This document shows positions 54,471 through 64,000 of a stretch of DNA of 64,000 nt, in pieces; position 1 is the stretch's first letter; every line of letters starts with the position of its first letter. The DNA lies in NCBI GenBank assembly GCA_012295275.1, contig CM022673.1:22753413-22817412 (forward strand). Direction: 5' to 3'. A program made the translations under genes and the position numbers. Under the pieces are notes generated by a model. That model was not told where the DNA came from and did not search any database. It was given only the letters and a program-made list of their open reading frames with translations. The stretch comes from Chrysomallon squamiferum. Its lineage: Eukaryota > Mollusca > Gastropoda > Neomphalida > Peltospiridae.

Positions 54471-55665
54471 CTCTTAATCAGCGAGAGCATAATTACTGAT
54501 CGAAACCTTTTGGTGATAATCTAAGGTACAGTTATTGGTTAGCTTTCTGAAAGGAAAGTACACTTGACAATTATTGTGAAACGATATCATAATTCATGTA
54601 GAAGTGATACCGTGAAGCCAAAAGTGGCGCACAGAAGAGATGATTAACGTCAAGACAATTACGTATTTATGTTATAATACCTTTGAAATTTCATCCTAAT
54701 TCTAATATGCATAATCCGCACACCATTCGGCACCGTTGAAAGTATATCTGTGGCTGTGCATGTGGATAGAGACATGCCTACACATATGAAATCTGTTGTA
54801 ACATTCAAAAGGGTTCTCTCGTTTCATTTCCAGTGGAATATATATGAACGAAGATTACAAATCGTAAAAATACTCTTATTCAAGAACAGTTATAGGTTTT
54901 CAGGGGAAAAGAAGAAGAAGAAAAAAGTTAGAAAGGGCTGTTTTATCGTTGAACAATTGAATTGAGTATCATTATAAAGAAATGTAATAATGATGATGAT
55001 GATGGTGATGATAAAACAATATGAGATCAGTAGCAACAGAAGCAACAGCAGCAGCAGTAAGAACAACTTCAACAATAAAAACAACAATTACAGCAACAAT
55101 ATCTGTATCAGTAACAACAATAACAACAACGACAACGACGACGACAATAGCAACTACACTAATAATAATAATAATAATAATAATAATAGTAATAATAATA
55201 ATACCAGTAGCAACAATTAAGCTTACATGTATCTGACATTACCCACTGCTATCATACATTTCTGTTAAAACCGGATCTTATTACACAGAATTGTATGGCC
55301 AGCTTTAATCGCCAATGTTTAATTAATACTGTATCACATGGAATCATCCTTGACCTGTATCGTGATGTTTAATGTCAGGTTTCATGTGTAATATGCCATT
55401 AGACGTTTTTATTTGTTGTTGTAACTGCATTGGTTAATTTAGATAATGAATATATTTAATATGTACTGCAAATTTTAGATATCGATGAGACTTAATTACA
55501 ATCTGAGCTATCTTAACATGTACAAAAATGGTTAAAGATCCATTTAAGCGGATTTTGTTTTTGTTTGTTAATTCAGTTTATGTACAAGAGTAGTGTATTA
55601 TAAGGTAAAGGTGGCATTAAATTAGTTTTAACGGATAGTTTTAGAGAATATTATCTTACACACGT

Positions 55666-55765
<100 letters not shown>

Positions 55766-56289
55766 TGTTCGTTTATATATTTACCTACCTCAAATATATA
55801 AATAATGATTATGTCAGATTATCTTTTGCTAGTTGACAACAAATACAGAAGACGTTGATCAATATATACATAATAAAAATAATAACATACAAAGACAATG
55901 CTTTATTTTTTTTTATTATTATTTGAATGTGCCTTAACATTTTTGATGTTATGAAACTGAAACAATTTCAGAAATGTAACATAACCTGGTTATATTTTAT
56001 TGTTGATCAAAAATTCCAAACATTGCTAAAATTATTTAAAGTACTGAATTTGCATAATCTTACAATATCTCTCTTAGAATAAATATTGAAAATCTGAATC
56101 TGAAAGCTGGAGAAATATTGACTATAATTCTTAAAAGCAAAGACTCTAAGTGACTATTTGAATTACTGTATTAGGACCCCTGCTACTGTTGCTTAAGTTA
56201 ACAATTTTCTTTCTCCAGATGACAACTTCTGCAGGTCAACTGCTAGTGATGTCTACCAATAACAAAACATGAGGTGCTAACAAACCAGC

Positions 56290-56715
56290 TTTAATTTTCG
56301 TTTACCTTGGAAACATTAAATACCAATTTGTACTTCATTTTTTAAAGTGATAATTATTATTTTCATTTTTTTTCATCAGCTTTTTAATTGAATTAAACAG
56401 AAAATATAGATTACAAAAATTGGAAGACATTTCCATTTGTACATTTTGAACTAATATTTTGAATTTTTCCAAAATGTAACAAATAAGGGTTTAATTTTTA
56501 TTCACCTTGGAAACATTAAATACCAATTTGTACTTCATTTTTTAAAGTTATAATTATTTTATTTTATATATATTATTTATTTATATATTTATTACCTTTT
56601 TTTTTTTTTTTTTCTTTTTTTTCATAAGCTTTTTAATTGAATTAAACAGAAAATACAGATTCCATTTGTACATTTTTGAACTAATTTTTTGAATTTTTTC
56701 AAAATGTAAAAGGCA
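56290..56715. repeat. ~190-bp imperfect tandem duplication
   Basis: TTCACCTTGGAAACATTAAA, then TACCAATTTGTACTTCATTT, a T-rich run, and AGCTTTTTAATTGAATTAAA occur twice in the same order (first near 56299, second near 56501). Confidence 0.8.
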
Positions 56716-56916
56716 AGTTATAAAATATTCAGAAAAATTTCATTTATGTACATTGTTTTCTCATTATTTTCTCTTATTTTTTATCGTTTCTAAATTATTA
56801 TTTCTTATTTTTAAAGATTCATTATTGAAATAATTCTATTATTCTTTCTAAAGTGGGAAGGTTAATAAAAGCTGGCAGAAATGTCTAAACAGAAATAACT
56901 GAATATTTAAGTTTTG

Positions 56917-59900
56917 TTATCTAGACAGTTTATAAGTCATTTCAACTTGAAGATCACCATGTTTCTTCTAACAAAAAATAACAAAGTCATTGTTAATGCA
57001 AATAAAATTTTAATTTAGTTAACATAAACCGTTAGAAATATATTAGAAATATATTATTAGTATTATATTATTCAATTATATTAATGTTGATTACTTCCAG
57101 CAAACCCTGATTTAAATAACATTATAAAGATAAAAGTTTTTTGTTTGTTTTATAAAAAATTGTAATTATCCCTAATTACATAATCTTCAGTGATATTTAC
57201 ATTGATTACCCCCAGCAAACCCTTGATTTCCCCTAATTTAAATAATAATAATAAAAAAGATAGAAGAAATGTTTTGTGTTGTGTTTTTTTTCATAAAAAA
57301 TTCTAATTACTCCTAATTATAACATTAAAATATATTTAAACTCTGATTACCCCTTGCAAACCCTGATTTTCCCTTGATTTAAATAATATAAAAGTTAGAT
57401 TATTATAAAAATTAATAGTTATATAGATTATTCAAAAAACAAACAACACACACACAAACTACTACCACCTAAAAACAACAAATAATAGAACTTTCACCTT
57501 ATAAATTGTCTTCTTTAGTGTTGAAACACTAATATAAAAATGCATTTTAAACCCTATGAATAATTAAGTAGTATCAGTGACAACAAAGATATGAATAAAT
57601 TCTTAAGAACTTTTAATTCAGCAACAAATAATTTACATTATATTTTCTTACAAATTAACAGCCTTTTTCATCAATGTATATCTGATTAGGGCTAACAATA
57701 AAAAAATAAAAGATAAAAAATGCTAGTAATGACAAAAATATTATTTTAAATTCTAATTAATTTTAAACGTTAATTTTTATACAAATATCATCATCATCTT
57801 TATCAGTTAAAGTGGTGACACATGTAAAAGGAAAAAGAAAAGACAGTGTTAACTTACTTGGTCTCTTCAAGTTCTGTTTGATCTTTTTTGTGTGGTCGTT
57901 TAATGTTCCCAACACCAGTAACCGTTACTTCCCACTAACACATGCATGGAAATGAAAGTCATGTCTCTCATCTCTCTGTGAAAATGTGTAATGTTTATTA
58001 GTATTAAAGGTATTTTATCTGTTTTTATCGATGTAAATTATTTCTAAATATATGCGAGTATGCAACATAAAATACAAAAGGTAAAAAGAGGAAAAATAAG
58101 AGTAAAAATGTAAGTGGAGAAAGTGAACAGAAAATAAGGGTAAGCAGCAGCCAAGCTGGTCAAGAAGTCACTATTACAAGGATGTCAAATACACAGAATA
58201 ACAAGATATTCATCTGCACTATTTTATCATTCAACATCAATTCAACAGTGTCAGCAGTCACAGTATGGACAATACTGAAAAACCTAATGACCCCATGGTC
58301 AGTATTCTGTTTAATTTCAACAGTTGTGCACAGTCAAGATGTGAGCATAAAATTAGATATTTTCATTAGAAAGTTAGATACAATGTATGATAAACTGGAA
58401 AAAGTGGACATGAAAACTCTACAAAGACATCAGTAGTGAAATGATTGATATTTAGAAAAAAGTAAAAGATATGAATTACATTCACTAACAGTCTGAAAGG
58501 AATTAAAAAATCTCTGAGATTTGAAATCTGTTATGTCAGATATGAACAGTTCTACTCATGAAATGAGAGATAATAATAACAGTATGAAACAACAAATATG
58601 TGAATTAGAAACTGAGTTTGTAAACTTAAGAAAAAAACAATGACCTACAAATTCGTGAAATTATAGATAATAATAACAGTATGAAACAACAAATATGTGA
58701 ATTAGAAACTGAGTTTGTAAACTTAAGAAAAAAACAATGACCTACAAATTCGTGAAATTATAGATAATAATAACAGTATGAAACAACAAATATGTGAATT
58801 AGAAACTGAGTTTAGAAATTTAATAGAAAAAAACAGTGACCTACAAACTGGCTTCATACCTGACAATTTAATCTTTAGTGGGATACCAGAGAAAGATGAA
58901 GAAGACAGATGAGGAGTTGAAAAGATTTATAAAAATTATCTACTAAAACATATAAATATTATAGAATCACAGTGTAAATGTATTATGTGGCTGGGCACAG
59001 AAGGTGGGGGTTTTACATATTTTGATTGGTATTGTATATATTCCACCAGTGAATTCATATTATTCATCATCTGATGCTTTTGACCAGCTTGAAAATGTAT
59101 ATTTATCATATGTGAATAAGTATAACATGATCTGTCGTATTGGTGACTTCAACAGTAGAACAGCTGATGATAATGATTTTATTATTATGGAAGAAAAAGA
59201 ATATAGTTTAATCGCTGATGATGTATTTGAACTTGAGAGGTTAAATATATTAACTCTTTAAACCCACCAGGTCAGTTTCTGGTCTGAGTATATGGTATAT
59301 GTACCCGCTTGTATACTTGGCCATTCTTCAGGCAGGAAGCTTCGATAATTTTTTGACAAACAATTGCAGTTTTGGGAGTATTTTTTGCCATAAACATGAG
59401 CAGTAAGAAAGTGACAACCAAGCAGGCATTACGAATGATAATGTCAAATTCTGAGGATGAGAATGAAGTGTCTGAATATGTAAATAATAGTGATTTTGAA
59501 AGTAAAGAGAGTGATGATGATGCTGTCAATGATACAAATAATAATAACACGAATGCAAGCGAAGGTGAAAATGATTCTGCTGATAATCACGACCCAGGTG
59601 GTGATGCTTTACAACCTGTTAGGGGGTGTGGCTGTGGTAGAGGATATGGTTGAGGTGTGTGACAGAATTCTCAGCCTCTTGTAGATCAGTGTCTGTGGAT
59701 GAATGACACGAGAGGGTATTGTGAAAAACAATTCAATACTAAAGAATTCCCTGGTCCCAAACATATTCCAGATTCAATCAATAATGAGAGCAGCCCTGGA
59801 ATGATCACGTTATTCTGGAATGATTTGTGGCAGCTCTTTGTTGTTGAAACCCTCACACTGTTATACAAAATAGTTTAGTTCACTAACAGAGATAAAAGCA

Positions 59901-62900
59901 TTTTTTGGCTGTCGAGTAGCGATGGAAATGTTTATTCACAAGGACTGCTATGAACAATTTTTGCAAGATAAGGAAAATGGCTTGACCATCACTCCTGGAT
60001 TTGCACAGATTTTTACAAGAGATAGAATTTTAGCAATATGGTCTATGCTACATAGTGTAAATGAATTAGACTCAGAGCTAGACAAATCTGATAAGGTTTA
60101 TAAATCAAGGCCCATGTTCAATCACTTGTTGGAAAAATCCAGGTTGCTTTATACACAGAGAAACAATCTGTCACTTTACAAGGGAATGATTCTGACAAAA
60201 ACTTCCTATCTGTAAAAGTATATCAAAGATAAACCGATAAAGTGGGGTATCAAACCCTTCCTAGTTTCTGATAGTGAGAATGGCTATATTTCAAATGCAG
60301 AAGTACATACAGGTCGCAGGAAGGATGCTGAAACTGTTGAAAATCTTGGTGTGTCTGGAAACTTTGTTGTTTGTATGTTGGAACTGTTTCGTGACCAGTA
60401 TTACTGTGTGTTTACAGACAGACTCTATACTAGTGTATATTTGTGTGAGTTTTTGCTGGAAAAGAGAGGAATCTGCCTAGTAGGCACTGCACTTACAAAT
60501 CGCAAACGTATTCAAAAAAACTGATCAAATCCAAAAGTCAAATCAGAAGGGGCAGTTTGAACTATTGTTCAATGGAACTGTAGCAGCAATTATTTGGTGT
60601 GACAAAAAGTCCATTTATTTTGTAACTTCTGCATTTATAGCCCACTTCCCCCCGGGACATGTACAAAGATATGACAGTAAAGAGCACAGAAGACTTCCTA
60701 TGGGATGTCTGAAAGCTGTCCAAAGTTACAATGAATAAAAATGATCAACATACCAAGTTGCATCAGATCAGACGTCATTACAACTGTCCATGTCATCTTA
60801 TAATGAAGTTTTTTACATGGGCTGCATGTCTCGAAAAGCACAACAAGGCCAGACAACAGAAGTGCTGCATAATAAGAACTTTCCCAAAAAGTCAACAACA
60901 GTTTTTTTAAGGCTTAGAAAAGGTATACCAGATAAATATAATTTCATAATGTAATAATTTGTTTAACAGTAAAAATATATTTGTATTAAAAAAGCTATGT
61001 TTGTTAATAAGAACTATATGTGAAAGATTATGTCATACACCTTAAACTTCTACATATGTGCATTTTACTGTAATCTGCAGTTTATGAGAATAAAGTCATT
61101 GTCATTGTACAACTGAGTCTCATCTCCTTTAAAAACACTCAATATATTTGTCTTTTATTTGTAGAATTCTCAAGTTATTAAGTATGCTGCTTAATTCAGT
61201 TTTAGAGAAAATATTTTGCATAGAATTTGGTGAAAAATTGAAATAAAATGGAAAGGTTCACAATGAATAATGTATTTAAATACCTGCTGGACAGCACCAA
61301 ATACTTCAACTCTACAGGAGACTTGATCTGCTCTTTGTTCCAAAATGTCAGTCTGAGTTTGTATTTTACAAACAATTTCTTGAATATTTTTATCCTTAAC
61401 AAGTTGATTCAACTCCAGAAAATAAACAGTTTAAATGCACACTTTAGTATATTGGTTTCTTCAGTTCCTATAAATACATGATGAAAGATCTGAATGTCAT
61501 TCAGTAAATACTGACATTTCCTTGTTATAAAATGATTCAATAAATTAAATCGGCATGAATCAATATAATTCAAGTAAACTAAAAATTGAAATATAACCTT
61601 TTTAAAATATTTTGTTGTATTCTAATGAGATTTGATGATGCTATTATCAATTCAAATTATTTACTGAAAGACAATCTAAACCTAGAGATATAACAAATAT
61701 GTCTAAAATAAAGATGAATTTGAATCACATAATTAAAGCTAAAGAAGAATTTTTCATTCAGAAACACTTTCAACAAAATTAATGTAGATCTGTTTTTCTT
61801 AATGAACTGATTTCACGCATACCTCAACATCATTCCTTTAGTCATGTAGTTCTTGGTTCATTTTTTGTCAGTTAAAAATGAAACTGTTTTGACTACAAAT
61901 ATAAGCTAAAAAGAAATAAAACAATGCTAATGGAAGTATACTAAGTCACCTGCTGCTCAACTTCCACGATTTGGTCACACACAGCCTTCTGACAGGAGGT
62001 TTCATTTTAATCTTTTTCTTTGCGTAGTTTTAGCATGTTCAAGTTTTTCAAGATTTTTCTCCTATTATTTGACTGTTGAGATTGGTGACCTGGTGTAAGA
62101 CTCTCCAACTTAAGAACTGTTGTAGTCTGACGTGGTCGGCTTCAATGTCCAGGACACCAAAACTGAGATTTTCATCGACAACTCTGAGTCACATTGGTGG
62201 GTGCACTGCCTAGTTTGAGTACATAAATAAATAAATAAATAAATAAATAAAATACTGTAAAAAATATAAAATAAATAAAATACTGCTACTACTATATTTA
62301 CTGCAACACTACATGCTACTTTTATTACCATCATCACTGTAACTCAACTAGGGTTACTGTTATTGAAATAATACTCCTATTGCTAAAATTACTAGCCATT
62401 AATAATAAAACTGATTTTTTTACTCTCTTCACTATTACTCCTATGCCTGTATTTCTTTATTCAAATATTATTTTAATTACTATAACAACAACTATGACTA
62501 CTGTTATTACTAGTATTGCTGCTGTTACACTACTCTTCTTGATACATTTATCACAACAATTTCTCTAAAAACAACTACTATTAGTACTGCTACTACTACT
62601 ACTACTACTACCACCATCACTATAACCAGTAATTTGACTACAACCAGTTTTTTTAATCACCATGAGTCTCACATGATACTATCAGCTAAAACATGACCAA
62701 GATCAGTTCTACAACATTACTACAACAAGTAGTATTATTATTACAAGTACTAATGCTGTAACAACTAGATTACTACAACAATGGCAGTGACTAATACTAC
62801 TGTTACAACAACAACCTCTATAGATGTTCCTGTTCTGACACATTCTTTGATGACATTTCTACCCTGTGGTGAGCTCACAGAATTAGCTGTTCTTGTGTAC

Positions 62901-62910
62901 AGAGCAGTTT
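56917..62910 (-). CDS. Unidentified coiled-coil protein gene, 3' exons
   Basis: Phase-compatible minus-strand exons: 62879-62910, 61950-62089, 61284-61412, 57858-57934, 57498-57528 and 56917-56967 (ending in TAA). They read VTNLNSQIIGEK, LEKLEHAKTTQRKR, ETSCQKAVCDQIVEVEQQ, LNQLVKDKNIQEIVCKIQTQ, DILEQRADQVSCRVEVFG, VTVTGVGNIKRPHKKDQTEL, NVSTLKKTIYK and HGDLQVEMTYKLSR. Heptad-like Leu/Ile spacing and high charge indicate a coiled coil; I do not recognise the family. Exon 61950-62089 needs removal of one A in each of two A-runs to stay open (138 of its 140 bases). The last exon and the 32-nt exon are the weakest. Upstream exons were not found. Confidence 0.5.
57085..57420. repeat. ~130-bp repeat, three diverged copies
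   Basis: GATTACC-CCAGCAAACCCTGA, AATAATA..AAAGATA and TAATTA-TCCTAATTA recur three times with small insertions. It lies between two exons of the coiled-coil gene. Confidence 0.65.
57935..59262 (+). mobile_element. LINE copy B, 5' part
   Basis: Starts near 57912-57944, where copy A and this copy begin to align (TGGAAATGAAAGTC). ORF1 begins as STVSAVTVWTIL (compare 21535) and is followed by a coil-forming repeat. At 59004-59200 it has an apurinic-type endonuclease piece: GIVYIPPVNSYYSSSDAFDQ and ICRIGDFNSRTADDNDF. It stops at a TTAA-containing junction with a piggyBac remnant. Confidence 0.82.
58556..58845 (+). repeat. 98-bp tandem repeat inside LINE ORF1
   Basis: The unit GATAATAATAACAGTATG through ACCTACAAATTCGTGAAATT occurs three times. 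Each encodes NNSMKQQICELETEFVNLRK, a coiled-coil segment. A 98-base period shifts the frame by one each time. Confidence 0.85.
59263..60911 (+). pseudogene. Decayed piggyBac-type transposase inserted in LINE copy B
   Basis: Starts beside TTAA (59258-59261) with CCC three bases in, as piggyBac ends do. Acidic N-terminus MSSKKVTTKQALRMIMSNSE (59396), then TPGFAQIFTRDRILAIWSML (59980), KSRPMFNHLLEKSRLLYTQR (60105), KPIKWGIKPFLVSDSENGY (60234), a piece resembling the VYTDNFYTS region (CVFTDRLYTSVYLCEFLLEK, 60405), and KNDQHTKLHQIRRHYNCPC (60739). Order and motifs match DDE_Tnp_1_7. Stops and frame shifts occur, and the 3' terminal repeat is missing. Confidence 0.82.
60912..61112 (+). mobile_element. 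LINE copy B, 3' end
   Basis: AAAAGGTATAC... through AGTAAAAATATATTTGTATTAA to TGAGAATAAAGTCATTGTCA aligns with 24130-24320 of copy A. The reverse transcriptase part expected between the two LINE pieces is absent. Confidence 0.8.
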
Positions 62911-62959
62911 CTGAAAAACAAGTCTTTTATTTATTTACCTTTGTAGTTATATATATGTC

Positions 62960-63062
<103 letters not shown>

Positions 63063-63179
63063 AAAAAAGGAAACCAGACCAAATATTATATTGAATTATG
63101 TTGGTTAACTAGTTATTAAAAGTCATATATTTTAAAATTACCACCTGATTCATTATTTTATTTCCAAAAATTGTGCTAT

Positions 63180-63750
63180 TACACCAACCATGAAAACTGA
63201 GAGACTGCGGGCAACATATAGACCGCAGCTACAGTACATCCATTTCCAGTGTATTTTAGTGTGTCTGTCATCACGTGAAGGCTGGCAGTTCCAGTCTGGT
63301 AACAGAATATTTGGCTACAACGAGAGCTAGCTTTGTCACTTAGCTTGTTGGTGGAGGTTGTGTGGTGGTTGTGTGGAGGTTGTTCTCTCAGTGATATGGT
63401 AGCCAATGATATGGTAGCCATCTGCCTCTATGTTTATTTGTGGAAAATATGATACAGGCTTCAAACAAAGTTTGCAAACCAGACCAAAAGGGGTACCTCA
63501 ATACATGGCTGAGTTGTGGGTATCTAGCATCTATGCATCTCTACAGACTCACTCTGAAACAAACTGCCCATTTGTCAGATGCTGCTCAGAATTCAACTCC
63601 AGTAGTCACAGATGTTATTGACACAATATAATCAACTGTAGAAGAACTCAACACACTTGCTGCTGATGATAGTGATCTGCCATTTCCAGTTACTCTCAGT
63701 AAAGATGATCACGAGGCAACCATTACAGCAGAGACTACCAACCTTACAGT
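63180..63750 (+). other. Possible coding remnant, unidentified
   Basis: A plus-strand frame (63456-63748) reads QNSTPVVTDVIDTI, a TAA, then STVEELNTLAADDSDLPFPV up to TTNLT and a good donor (ACA|GTAAGT at 63748). The codon-like composition continues through the stop, which suggests a pseudogene or transposon piece. No motif recognised. Confidence 0.25.
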
Positions 63751-64000
63751 AAGTGTAAGATTCAAACAAGACAATCAGTTGAGTAATAAGCAAAAGTAAC
63801 AAGCTGAAAAATAAAACAAAAGTTCGTTTTGAACCATGTTCACCAGGGATGTATAATAATGAAACTGATCTCAGCAATTTCAAATGAATGCATTCTTTCA
63901 ATCACCCTATCTTCAAGACAATGAATATAGCTGATTACACTCAGTGGAATATATGGCTTGGAACAAATTAAACTGTTATCTAAACATTTTGCTGAAAGCC

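Overview
The window is animal nuclear DNA: AT-rich, with short coding exons bounded by GT/AG splice sites, very many microsatellites and minisatellites, a 200-base assembly gap (34895-35094) and remnants of several transposon classes. The gene content (an elevenin-like neuropeptide precursor, a large adhesion-type mosaic gene, LINEs of the kind common in molluscs and annelids) suggests a lophotrochozoan, possibly a mollusc; the species cannot be read from the sequence.

Left half (1-29.2 kb, minus strand): one gene of at least 42 coding exons fills this part and runs off the left edge. I joined the exons by reading splice sites and phases. It predicts a signal peptide, a Cys-rich LRR cap, about 35 leucine-rich repeats, an LRRCT cap, a fibronectin-III-like region, a fibro-slime (PA14-related) module, a cadherin-like repeat, an F5/8C (discoidin) domain and a GCC2/GCC3 (ephrin-receptor-like) Cys-rich region. 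About 1,890 residues are visible, and the C-terminus lies outside the window. Its introns hold two non-autonomous Tigger/pogo elements, a MULE-like remnant, two LINE fragments in opposite orientation and a nearly perfect 98-bp palindrome.

Middle (29-50 kb): upstream of the mosaic gene are a ~0.7 kb foldback element, a ~45-bp minisatellite and the assembly gap. Two plus-strand exons at 35.4 and 36.2 kb match the end of the ligand-binding (Venus flytrap) domain of a GABA-B-like class C receptor; its other exons were not found. Between about 37.5 and 49.5 kb, on the minus strand, is the elevenin precursor gene. It has a TATA-box promoter, a 5'UTR exon, a signal-peptide exon, an exon with the two cysteines and the KR cleavage site, and an exon whose donor site is part of an 84-bp tandem repeat.

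Right part (50-64 kb): mostly microsatellites and satellite-like duplications, a tRNA-derived SINE-like unit, a LINE broken by a decayed piggyBac transposase, and minus-strand exons of an unidentified coiled-coil protein gene. One exon of that gene carries two single-A excesses in homopolymer runs. All gene models are hand-built from the sequence and have no transcript support.
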